A DNA stretch of 64,000 bases from Actinocatenispora sp963805605 (GTDB lineage: Bacteria > Actinomycetota > Actinomycetes > Mycobacteriales > Micromonosporaceae): positions 3,038,001-3,102,000 of the forward strand of contig CAWDUX010000002.1 of assembly GCA_963805605.1 (NCBI GenBank), read 5' to 3'. Numbering within the stretch: position 1 is the first letter of the stretch; each line of letters starts with the position of its first letter. Both the position numbers and the translations under genes were made by a program. The notes under the pieces were generated by a model. That model did not search any database, had not been told where the DNA came from, and saw only the letters and a list, made by a program, of their open reading frames with translations. This document shows, one piece after another, positions 1 to 7,512 of the stretch.

Positions 1-2
1 CC

Positions 3-512
3 GAACGGGTCGCCGGCGCCAACCTCATCTGGAGCCTGTCCGCCGCCTGCGCCGCCGACGGGCGCTCGGTCTACCTGCTCGGTGGCGCCCCCGGGGTCGC
101 CGACCGGGCCGCGAAGGTACTGACCGACCGGCACCCCGGCCTGCGGGTCGCCGGCACCAGCTGTCCGCCGTTCGGCTTCGAACACGACCCTGCCGCGCTG
201 CGACAGATTCGTACCGAGGTCGCCCGGGCCGCACCCGACCTGGTCTACGTCGGCCTCGGCTTCCCCAAGCAGGAGAACCTGATCGCCCAACTGGCCCCGG
301 AACTGCCCGGGTCGTGGTTCGTCGGCTGCGGTGGCGCGATCGCCTTCGCCGCCGGCGAGCAGCGCCGGGCACCCCGCTGGATGCAGCGCAGCGGCCTGGA
401 GTGGCTGCACCGGCTGCGCTGCGAACCGGCCCGGCTGTTCCGCCGCTACCTGGTACACGACGCTCCGTTCGCCTTGTGGCTGCTGACCACCAGCCTGCTG
501 CGCCGCCGCTAG
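3..512 (+). CDS. WecG/TagA/CpsF family glycosyltransferase (5' partial)
   Basis: The left edge of the window cuts this gene; 169 residues and the stop are visible. The motif VGLGFPKQE near residue 81 and the following GCGGAIAFAAGE, then R-A-P-x-W-M-Q, are hallmarks of the WecG/TagA/CpsF family (GT26). These enzymes transfer an N-acetylmannosamine-type or related sugar from a nucleotide donor to an undecaprenyl-diphosphate-linked acceptor at the inner membrane face. The C-terminus (W-L-H-R-L-x-x-E-P-x-R-L-x-R-R-Y) is complete and typical. It faces the minus-strand polysaccharide genes and ends only a few bases from the convergent GH26-like gene (stop codons overlap). It probably adds an early sugar of the same polysaccharide. 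The donor sugar cannot be read from the sequence. Confidence 0.88.
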   Translation, partial: ERVAGANLIWSLSAACAADGRSVYLLGGAPGVADRAAKVLTDRHPGLRVAGTSCPPFGFEHDPAALRQIRTEVARAAPDLVYVGLGFPKQENLIAQLAPELPGSWFVGCGGAIAFAAGEQRRAPRWMQRSGLEWLHRLRCEPARLFRRYLVHDAPFALWLLTTSLLRRR

Positions 513-1561
513 CGGTGCCGAGGGTTGAAGTACGGATCGTTGGCCAGCTCGCTGAACTCGGCCAGCGCCGCCGGGTCCTGGCGCAGACCGTAACCCTCCA
601 CCGGCTTGTCCCGTACCGGATTGGAGTCGTAGTAGCAGGCGGCCTTGATCTGCCGGTCCGAGCGCAGTTCCGCGGCGGCGTCGGCCAACCAGCGCGCGCG
701 GGCCCGCGAGCCGTAGCTCTTCGGCGCGCCGAACTCGCCGACGATGATCGGCCTGGGATGCTTCTGCGCCCACGCCAGGAACGGGTCCAGTACGGTGGAC
801 AGGGAACGGACCCGGCGGCCCGGATAGGCGTCCACGCACAACCAGTCCACGTACGCGTCACCCGGGTAGAAGGCCGCCGCGTCGCCGGACGGGCCGAAAC
901 CGTCCGCCGTCGGGCACCACACCCAGGAGGCGTTACGGACATGCTGCGTGGCGAAGATCGATCGCAGGTGCCGCCACGCGGCGATGTAGGTGGCCGGCGA
1001 CGCGACCTCGTACCGTAGGTTCGGCCGGTCCATCTCCCAACGCCACTCCAGCAGGATCGGCCGGCCCATCGACCGGATCTGCCGGGCCCGCTCGGTGATC
1101 AGCCGGTCGTACCGGCCGTCGACGATCTTGCGGGTGTCGGTACCGGCCCAGCTGTACAGCAGCGTCGCCCCGGACTGCTGGAAGGCCATGTCGGACTCGG
1201 TACCGAACATGTCCCGCCACCTGTGGTAGGTGTGCACGACGTCCAACGGCCGGCCCAGTTCACCCTGCAGGTCGACGACCGCCCGGATCCGGCCCGACTG
1301 GGTGATCGGTCGGGGCTGGGCGTACGCGCCGAGCAGCGCGCCGTGCTCCGGTGGCCGTACCGGACCACCGGGCAGCGGGTCCTTCGGCGGCACGATCGGC
1401 ACCGACCGGGTCGGTACCGGCTGCGGCTGCGGGAGCGGCACCACCGACCGGCCCGTCGACGGGGCCGGCGCCGGGTGCCGGTCGGACCCGCATCCGGTCA
1501 GCTCGGTGAGCAGCACACCCAGCACCAGAAGCAGGGCCGGTACCGCGGCCCGGCCTCTCAC
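509..1561 (-). CDS. GH26-like glycoside hydrolase lipoprotein
   Basis: A 350-residue protein from a GTG that overlaps the upstream methyltransferase stop as GTGA. Residues 1-24 form a lipoprotein signal ending in the lipobox LTGC (Cys24), followed by a Pro-rich linker (about 40-72). The catalytic part resembles the (beta/alpha)8 GH26/mannanase-like fold: a W-R-W-E-M-D motif near residue 176 suits the acid/base Glu, and VGEFG near 276 suits the nucleophile Glu. The product is probably anchored outside the membrane, where it would trim or release the polysaccharide made by neighbouring genes. An in-frame extension upstream runs through the methyltransferase gene and has no lipoprotein start, so I use the GTG. 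Substrate is unknown; a beta-mannoside is a guess from the family. Confidence 0.78.
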   Translation of the reverse strand: MRGRAAVPALLLVLGVLLTELTGCGSDRHPAPAPSTGRSVVPLPQPQPVPTRSVPIVPPKDPLPGGPVRPPEHGALLGAYAQPRPITQSGRIRAVVDLQGELGRPLDVVHTYHRWRDMFGTESDMAFQQSGATLLYSWAGTDTRKIVDGRYDRLITERARQIRSMGRPILLEWRWEMDRPNLRYEVASPATYIAAWRHLRSIFATQHVRNASWVWCPTADGFGPSGDAAAFYPGDAYVDWLCVDAYPGRRVRSLSTVLDPFLAWAQKHPRPIIVGEFGAPKSYGSRARARWLADAAAELRSDRQIKAACYYDSNPVRDKPVEGYGLRQDPAALAEFSELANDPYFNPRHR

Positions 1562-2304
1562 GGTGCCGGCGCCGGCTTGCGCCGGGCCACGTAGAGCACG
1601 TCGGTGGCCACCGCCGCGAACCGGGCGGCGAAGGTGTCGTCGACGAGCTGGGCGAACGCCCGCAGCGGGGCCGACCGGTAGAAACCCTGGCTGGTCAGGG
1701 CGAAGCCGTGCCGCCCGACGAGTTCGAAGCCGTGCCGGTCGAGCAGGTCGGCGACCTGGCCGTCGGACAGTTCGGCGTACCAGGGGTTGGCCTGTCGCCG
1801 CCAACTGGCCAGGTGTCGCAGCGAGCGTGTCGGGCCGTGGTTCTCGATCACCAGCAGCCCGGCGGTGTCGGTGGGCAGCGCGGCGGTGGCGAAGTCCAGG
1901 GCGCGGTCGCGTACCGTCGGTGTCGCGTTGAGCAGCAACCGGAATATGGTGACCAGGGCCGGTCCCGCGGTGGGCGCCGGCGTCGGAGCCGGCCCGTCCG
2001 CGGCGATCTCGTGCAGCTCGGCCGGGATCGAGGCTTTGCGGGCCACCTCCAGCATGGCCGGCGCGACGTCGTAGCCGTGCGCCTTCGTGACATGGCCGGC
2101 GAGCATCCGCAGGCCCCGGCCGGTACCGCAGGCGAAGTCGTGCTGCACCGGCGGCATGTCGAACGACTCCGCCACCAGCCGGCGCATGAACAGGGTCTGG
2201 CGCCGGTTCACCGCCGAGGCGTACGTGCCCGGCGCGTACACCACGTTCTCGTACTTGGTGACGACGGTGTCGTCCTGGAAGATCTCCGGATAGTCGCTAC
2301 GCAT
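1558..2304 (-). CDS. class I SAM-dependent methyltransferase
   Basis: A 248-residue protein with the Rossmann methyltransferase glycine motif (D-F-A-C-G-T-G-R-G around residues 55-63) and an acidic loop (GYDVAPAMLEVARK) that would contact S-adenosylmethionine. I chose the ATG preceded at about 11 bases by AGGAG; a GTG 12 bases further upstream is possible. The gene overlaps the 3' end of the flippase gene upstream and shares GTGA with the lipoprotein gene downstream, so translation is probably coupled. In this setting it may O-methylate a sugar of the polysaccharide. A small-molecule substrate is not excluded. Confidence 0.8.
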   Translation of the reverse strand: MRSDYPEIFQDDTVVTKYENVVYAPGTYASAVNRRQTLFMRRLVAESFDMPPVQHDFACGTGRGLRMLAGHVTKAHGYDVAPAMLEVARKASIPAELHEIAADGPAPTPAPTAGPALVTIFRLLLNATPTVRDRALDFATAALPTDTAGLLVIENHGPTRSLRHLASWRRQANPWYAELSDGQVADLLDRHGFELVGRHGFALTSQGFYRSAPLRAFAQLVDDTFAARFAAVATDVLYVARRKPAPAP

Positions 2305-3883
2305 CCTGGGTGGCACTCCTCGCGGATCGGGCCCGGCGGCGGGTGAGCCGCGCTAGGCCGAGTGGTTTACGGAGCAGGAAACCGCCGAGCAGGTACGCCG
2401 GTGCGGCGACGCCCACGCTCAACGCAAGTCCGGTCGGCCCGTCCCCGGCGACCAGCCGCAGCACCGCCGCGGGCACCCCGACACAGCCGGTGACCAACAG
2501 GGTGGCGTAAAGGGTGGCGGGGCCGAACGGGTGCAGTTTGAGTACCGTCGCGATCTGTACGAGCGGCAGCAGGTTCTTGACCAGCAGGGCGACCGCCCAG
2601 CCGACCGCCGCGCCGAGAATGCCCAGGCGCGGGATGAGCAGCAGGTCGAGGGCGATGTTGACGCCCAACGCGACGGTGACGTTGGCCAGGTTCCAACTGG
2701 TCCGGCCACCCATGCTGAGCACCATGTCGACCATTCCGCAGGCCGCGGCGCCCAGCATGGCCAGGCACAGCAGCGCCACCACGCCGGTGGTCGCGGCGGC
2801 CGAGTAGCGAGCACCGAACAGCCGCAGGTACACCGGCGCGAATATCGCTACCAGCAGGAACATCGGCCAGGTCAGCAGCACCACCCAGGCGGTCGAACCC
2901 TGGTAGAGCCGCCGTACCCCGGGGATGTCGGAACGTGCCAGCATCTCGGCCAGCCGCGGCTGTACGGCGCTGCCGATCGCCTGGTTGCCCAACTGGCCCA
3001 CCACGATGAAACGGGTGGCCACCGTGTACAGCGCGGCGGCCGGGAACCCGATCAGGCCAGCCACCAGCAGCACGTCCAGCCGCTGTAACCCCACCTGCCC
3101 GATGCTGGCCAGGGCGCGCGGGGCGGTGAACGACCAGAACGCCCGGCCCAGTCGCGCCGGTACCTTGACCTCCGCCGGGTTCTCCGGTTCGTACGGCGCG
3201 ACCCGCGCCTTCTTGTCCACTGTGGAGAGAAACCAGCCGGCGGCGAGTACGCTGGCCAGATACGGTGTGACCCAGGCCAGGGTGAACGCGGTGGTACTGG
3301 CCGACACCGCGACCACCAGCAGCAGCATCAGCTGCAGGGCCGGCCGGGCGATCTTCTCCACCAGCGCGGTCGGCCGCATGGTGCGGTAGCCGCGGGTCGC
3401 CGCCAGGAACGCGTCGGACACCGCGGCTACCGGCAGGAACAGCGCCAGCAGCCGCAACTGCCGGACGAACGTGTCGGCGTGCGCGACGCTGCCGCGGTGT
3501 GTGCCGGCCAGCGCCGGCAGCCACGGTGCCGCGAGGAACAGCAGCAGCCCGGCGAGGACCGAACCGACCAGTACCGGGGTCAGCCCGATCCGTAGGCACC
3601 GGTGCAGCAGATCCAGCCGGCGTACCGCGCGCAGCCGGGACAGCCAGTAGACCAGACCGGTGTCGGTACCCAGCTTGGCCAGCATCTGCGCCAGCAGGAA
3701 CGCCGAGGTGGCGGCGAAGAAGACCCCGGCCGCGGCGGGCCCGAGCCCATGCGCGACCAACGCCGTGACCAGCAGCCCGGCCAGCCCGGCGAAACCGGCC
3801 GCGACGAGATTGACCGCACCGCTGCGTGCGGCCCCGGCCAGGCCGGACGGTGCCGCATCGGTTGCCGGTAGGGCCACGGACAC
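2297..3883 (-). CDS. Wzx-like polysaccharide flippase (MOP superfamily)
   Basis: A 528-residue integral membrane protein with about 12-14 hydrophobic segments spread over its length and a basic C-terminus. The N-terminal stretch (VNLVAAGFAGLAGLLVTALVA, G-P-A-A-A-G-V-F-F) is typical of the oligosaccharide flippase/polysaccharide exporter branch of the MOP superfamily. These proteins move lipid-linked repeat units across the cytoplasmic membrane. The GTG start lies one base after the stop of the sulfotransferase gene, and its 3' end overlaps the methyltransferase start, so it sits in a tight operon. With the Wzy-like polymerase and Wzz-like protein upstream it completes a Wzx/Wzy set. Confidence 0.87.
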   Translation of the reverse strand: MSVALPATDAAPSGLAGAARSGAVNLVAAGFAGLAGLLVTALVAHGLGPAAAGVFFAATSAFLLAQMLAKLGTDTGLVYWLSRLRAVRRLDLLHRCLRIGLTPVLVGSVLAGLLLFLAAPWLPALAGTHRGSVAHADTFVRQLRLLALFLPVAAVSDAFLAATRGYRTMRPTALVEKIARPALQLMLLLVVAVSASTTAFTLAWVTPYLASVLAAGWFLSTVDKKARVAPYEPENPAEVKVPARLGRAFWSFTAPRALASIGQVGLQRLDVLLVAGLIGFPAAALYTVATRFIVVGQLGNQAIGSAVQPRLAEMLARSDIPGVRRLYQGSTAWVVLLTWPMFLLVAIFAPVYLRLFGARYSAAATTGVVALLCLAMLGAAACGMVDMVLSMGGRTSWNLANVTVALGVNIALDLLLIPRLGILGAAVGWAVALLVKNLLPLVQIATVLKLHPFGPATLYATLLVTGCVGVPAAVLRLVAGDGPTGLALSVGVAAPAYLLGGFLLRKPLGLARLTRRRARSARSATQDA

Positions 3884-3884
3884 G

Positions 3885-4763
3885 TCACCGCTCCATGAAC
3901 GAGGGTCGGTAGCCCAGCCAGTCGACCAGCCGGGCGTTGTACGGGGCGAAGTGCGCGGTCAGCTGTTCGCGTACCGGCTCCGGCATCGGACCGCGTTGTC
4001 GCGCGTTGTGCCGTTCGAACGCCGGCCGCTCCGACAGTGGAAGGTCCAGAAAGGACAGTACGGCGTCGTAGACCGGTTCCGGCTCGATGAAGAACCGTTC
4101 CGAGTCCACCACGTGCAGACGCTCCCGGCCGAACACCGCGGCGAGCCGCTGCAGGTGCTCGACGTAATGGCCGCGCTCCACGTACGCGTGGTGCTGGTGC
4201 GAGTGGCTGTAGTAGCGCGGATCGCCGCGCAGCCGCTGCTCCTCACCGGCCAGCCGGCCCGGTTCCAGCGCCAGTGCCCGGGTGAAGTCGGCCTCCGGTT
4301 CGAACCCGCGCGCCACCTCGTGCGCGTGCTGCGAGTACGCCCGCTCCACCGGGTCACGGATCAGCACGATGAGCCGTACGTCGGGCAGTTCCGCGGCGAT
4401 CCGGTCGGCGGCCAGCGGGTGGTACATGTAGTACGGGCTGGACTCGAACGTCTGGGTCGGTACCCCGGTACGGGCACTGACCCGGCTCGCCGTGCTGCGT
4501 AACGGAAAGTGCCCGCGATACCAGGCCGGCCCGCGATGGTAGGAGACGTCGAAGTAGTGCACGCCCTTGTGCAGTACGGCCTTCACGATCGCCGGGTGCT
4601 CCGCCAGGGCCCGGTACATCGAGGTCGTCCCGCACCGTTGGCCGCCGGTGATCAGGAAGGAGGGCAGCATCCGGGCACCGGCAGACAGCCGGCCGAGAGT
4701 GACCGAACCGGTGTGTACCAACCGTTTCACCGGCTCGGGCAGCGTGGATGGTCCGGTCGACAT
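3885..4763 (-). CDS. PAPS-dependent sulfotransferase
   Basis: A 292-residue protein with both PAPS-binding signatures of the sulfotransferase superfamily. The 5'-phosphosulfate loop G-G-Q-R-C-G-T-T-S lies at about residues 40-48. The 3'-phosphate region L-I-R-D-P-V-E-R-A-Y-S lies at about 134-144, with the expected Arg and Ser. These enzymes move a sulfo group from PAPS to a hydroxyl or amino group. I use the ATG with GAGGTG six bases upstream; ATG and GTG codons 6 and 9 bases further upstream overlap the previous stop and are alternatives. It lies between the kinase-like gene and the flippase gene, so the likely acceptor is the lipid-linked repeat unit before export. The APS kinase gene about 7 kb away could supply PAPS. 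Confidence 0.88.
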   Translation of the reverse strand: MSTGPSTLPEPVKRLVHTGSVTLGRLSAGARMLPSFLITGGQRCGTTSMYRALAEHPAIVKAVLHKGVHYFDVSYHRGPAWYRGHFPLRSTASRVSARTGVPTQTFESSPYYMYHPLAADRIAAELPDVRLIVLIRDPVERAYSQHAHEVARGFEPEADFTRALALEPGRLAGEEQRLRGDPRYYSHSHQHHAYVERGHYVEHLQRLAAVFGRERLHVVDSERFFIEPEPVYDAVLSFLDLPLSERPAFERHNARQRGPMPEPVREQLTAHFAPYNARLVDWLGYRPSFMER

Positions 4764-4768
4764 GCTCA

Positions 4769-6070
4769 TCACCTCGACGATCCGGAGCTACCCGCACCGT
4801 CACCGGTGGCCTTGTCGCCGGTGTCCAGTTCACCGACCGCGGACACCAGCTCGGGTAGCAGCCAGTTGCCCAGCACGCCGAGCCGGGCGCCGGCCTCGGC
4901 CTGCCGGTCGGTGAGGTAGCGGGTGGCCAGTTCGATCAGGTACAGCAGCGCGGTGGGCCGGGCCGAGCCCAGCGGTACGCCGTAGCCGGCGAGCAGCGCC
5001 GGGGCGCCGCGCAGGCAGTTGACGGCCGCGGTACGGGGGCCGTGGCCGGATTGCACGATGGCGCTCTGCAGCTGGTAGTGCAGTGGGTCGTAGCCGACCG
5101 GGATGCCGCTGGTGAACCGCTCCCAGTCCCACACCAGCAGCTCACCCGCGACGGCGGCCATGTTCCAGGGCGTCCAGTCGCCGTGCCAGGTACCGAAGTC
5201 CAGTCGCAGCGCACCGGCCCGCAGCACCAGGTCCCGGGCGGCGGAGGCCAGTGCCCGCCCTTCGACGGTGCCGGTGAGGTCGGCGAGCCGGCCGCGCAGG
5301 CCGGCCCAGTAGCGGCTGTCGGCCAGCCGCTGCCGGTGCATCCCGGACATGCCGGCCACCTCGCGCATGGCCAGCCTGAGCAGTTCGCTGTCCAGGGGGA
5401 CCCGGGGGCGCTCCACCGGCAGCGCGGCGGAGATCAGTACCTCGTGTCCGTGCCACTGGCCGGTGGCCAGCACGGTGGGTACCCGCAGGTGTCGGAGCCT
5501 GGCGTTGGCCAGCGTGTTCATCGCCCGCGCCTCGCCGCGTACCAGCTGTCGGGTCAGCTCGTTGACCCCCAGCTTGCCGAAGGCAACGCTACGGCCCCGG
5601 TCGTCGAGCAGTTGTAGTACGGGTTTGCGGTTGGCCCGTGCGGGTCCGATGTGGATGGACAGCGCGAATGGGCGGCCCAGCAGGTGGTGCAGGTAGCGCT
5701 CGATGTGGTCGGCGTTCTCCGTCGCGTGCACCCGGACCCGGTCACGCAGCAGCAACCGGTCGGTGCCGGTACGGAACGCGGCCACCACCGCCTGCCGCTT
5801 CAACCGGGACGCGGTCGACTGCGGTTCGGAGTAGCGCCGTACCGCGCCGACGGTGATCCGGGTGTTCCCGGTCGGTGCCAGCAACCGCGCCCGGGAGACG
5901 TCGGGCAGTACCACGAACTCCCGGTGTACGGGCAGCCCGCCGGATGCCACCTTGCTGTGCGGCAGGGTCGTGGTGCACGGGTGCGGGTACAACAGCGGGA
6001 GCACCTCACCGAGGTATTCGGCCCGCCTCCCCGCTTCGCCGGCGGTCAGCTCGACCGGCGCGCTGCTCAT
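4769..6070 (-). CDS. APH-fold phosphotransferase in polysaccharide operon
   Basis: A 433-residue protein whose C-terminal half is an aminoglycoside-phosphotransferase/choline-kinase fold. It has the catalytic loop H-G-D-W-T-P-W-N at about residues 296-303 and the metal-binding VWDWERF at 313-319, with a candidate ATP Lys near 166 (FGKLG) and Glu near 180. The first 150 residues are not a recognised kinase lobe and may be a separate domain. It is embedded between the polymerase and sulfotransferase genes with overlapping or nearly touching ends, so a sugar, lipid or glycan substrate is more likely than an antibiotic. The next gene starts inside or just after its stop. The true substrate is unknown. 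Confidence 0.75.
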   Translation of the reverse strand: MSSAPVELTAGEAGRRAEYLGEVLPLLYPHPCTTTLPHSKVASGGLPVHREFVVLPDVSRARLLAPTGNTRITVGAVRRYSEPQSTASRLKRQAVVAAFRTGTDRLLLRDRVRVHATENADHIERYLHHLLGRPFALSIHIGPARANRKPVLQLLDDRGRSVAFGKLGVNELTRQLVRGEARAMNTLANARLRHLRVPTVLATGQWHGHEVLISAALPVERPRVPLDSELLRLAMREVAGMSGMHRQRLADSRYWAGLRGRLADLTGTVEGRALASAARDLVLRAGALRLDFGTWHGDWTPWNMAAVAGELLVWDWERFTSGIPVGYDPLHYQLQSAIVQSGHGPRTAAVNCLRGAPALLAGYGVPLGSARPTALLYLIELATRYLTDRQAEAGARLGVLGNWLLPELVSAVGELDTGDKATGDGAGSSGSSR

Positions 6071-7506
6071 AGGTTCTCCTCGTGCTCTCGTGACACCGGA
6101 TGGCTGTCGATGGAGTTACGCCACAGCAGGACGTAGGACAGGAATGTGAAGGCCAGCGGGGTGACGAGGGCGTTGTAGTAGAACATCGAGCCCAGCGAGA
6201 TCACGATGGCCGCGGAGCCGGCCAGACCGATCGGGCTGGTGTCGCGGCGGTAACGCCACAGCACGGTCAGGAAGAAGCCCAGATAGCAGGCGGTGCCGAG
6301 GATCCCGTGCAGGTACAGCACCTGCCAGAGCTGCCCGTTGCCGCCGATGGTGTGCCCGCCGCAGCGCTGGCAGCCGGCGGTGCCGCCGACCGCGATGGAC
6401 TGGTCGCTGCCTGCGGTGTTGCGGGTGCTGCCGAGCCCGATGATCGGCGAGTCACGCACACCGGCGATCGCCTTCTCGGTGACGAACATCCGGACGTTGT
6501 TGCTCTTGCCGTTCTCCAGCCGGCTGTTCACCAGCGAGCCCAGCGGGGTGAGCCACAGCAGCACCGCGACCAGCAGCACCGCGCCGGTGATGCTGGCCAG
6601 CGCCCACAGCCGTCCGCGCAACGCCAGCCGGAACGCGACGTACGCCCCGGCCAGGGCCAGATCGATCCACAGGCCGCGGTTGAGGGAGAGCACCGCCGGC
6701 AGCAGACCGACCAGCAGCACGGCCACCCCGGCCAGGCGGCGCAACGTCACGGCCCGGGGGGTATTGCCGGACCGGCCCAGCACCACGGCGGCGACCACGA
6801 ACCAGCCGATCAGCAGCGCGAAGTTGTTGCCCCAGGTGTTGGTGTAGCCCCAGGGTGCGGCGGGGCGCGGGCTGGCGTAGCCGAGTACCTCCATCACCTG
6901 CGCGGCCGACGGATGTACCAGCGAGGCGACGAAGTTGTCGTGCCGCAGGTGATCGGGCAGCAGCAGCTCGACCGGTGAGGTGAACTCGAAGTGTCCGGCG
7001 AAGGTGCCGAGCAGCCCGCCGCCGACGGTCACCACGAACAGCCATCCCAGCAGCGCGACCAGTCTCCGACGCGGCATCTCCCGTTCGGTCAGGTTGCCGG
7101 CGTAGAGCAGCAGTACGGTCAGCGCCAGGTAGCTGATGGTCCGGAAGGCGACCCCGGGCAGCCGGCTGCCCACCGGATCGGCGAGCGTGCCGGTCGGGTT
7201 GACACCCAGCGCGGCGACCCCGGCCAGGGCGATGAGCAGGAAGACCACCCACCAGCCGAGTTCGCGGGGCACCCGCAGCGGCCTGCGGTACAGCAGCGTG
7301 ACGGCCATCGGCACGGCCAGCAGCGGAAAGATCAGCACGCCAAGGCCGAGTGCCCACCAGATCGGGTACCCGGCGAGCAGGAAGGTCAGCGGCCAGCCCG
7401 GGCCGCCCCACCAGCGCCGGCCCGCTGCCGGGTTCTGGTCGGTCTGCTGCGCTGCTGCCCGGTCCTGGGCTGCCGGAAGCGCGGCCGGTATCGGTGTGGT
7501 CGGCAC
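6067..7506 (-). CDS. O-antigen ligase/Wzy-type polymerase
   Basis: A 479-residue protein with roughly 11-13 membrane helices and a long hydrophilic segment around residues 310-390 (R-L-E-N-G-K-S-N-N-V-R, then G-L-G-S-T-R-N). This layout matches O-antigen ligase (Wzy_C) domains, where the large periplasmic loop carries conserved Arg residues. Such proteins polymerise or ligate undecaprenyl-linked repeat units outside the membrane. Its stop overlaps the kinase-like gene start by 4 bases, and it begins 6 bases after the Wzz-like gene ends, so the three are co-transcribed. Polymerase is favoured over ligase because the organism is Gram-positive and a Wzz-like partner is adjacent. Confidence 0.83.
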   Translation of the reverse strand: MPTTPIPAALPAAQDRAAAQQTDQNPAAGRRWWGGPGWPLTFLLAGYPIWWALGLGVLIFPLLAVPMAVTLLYRRPLRVPRELGWWVVFLLIALAGVAALGVNPTGTLADPVGSRLPGVAFRTISYLALTVLLLYAGNLTEREMPRRRLVALLGWLFVVTVGGGLLGTFAGHFEFTSPVELLLPDHLRHDNFVASLVHPSAAQVMEVLGYASPRPAAPWGYTNTWGNNFALLIGWFVVAAVVLGRSGNTPRAVTLRRLAGVAVLLVGLLPAVLSLNRGLWIDLALAGAYVAFRLALRGRLWALASITGAVLLVAVLLWLTPLGSLVNSRLENGKSNNVRMFVTEKAIAGVRDSPIIGLGSTRNTAGSDQSIAVGGTAGCQRCGGHTIGGNGQLWQVLYLHGILGTACYLGFFLTVLWRYRRDTSPIGLAGSAAIVISLGSMFYYNALVTPLAFTFLSYVLLWRNSIDSHPVSREHEENL

Positions 7507-7512
7507 GTCGGG

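Noticed and set aside
4769..6070. Aminoglycoside resistance gene
   Set aside because: Only the fold is shared; the gene is embedded and translationally coupled in a polysaccharide operon and has an extra N-terminal domain.
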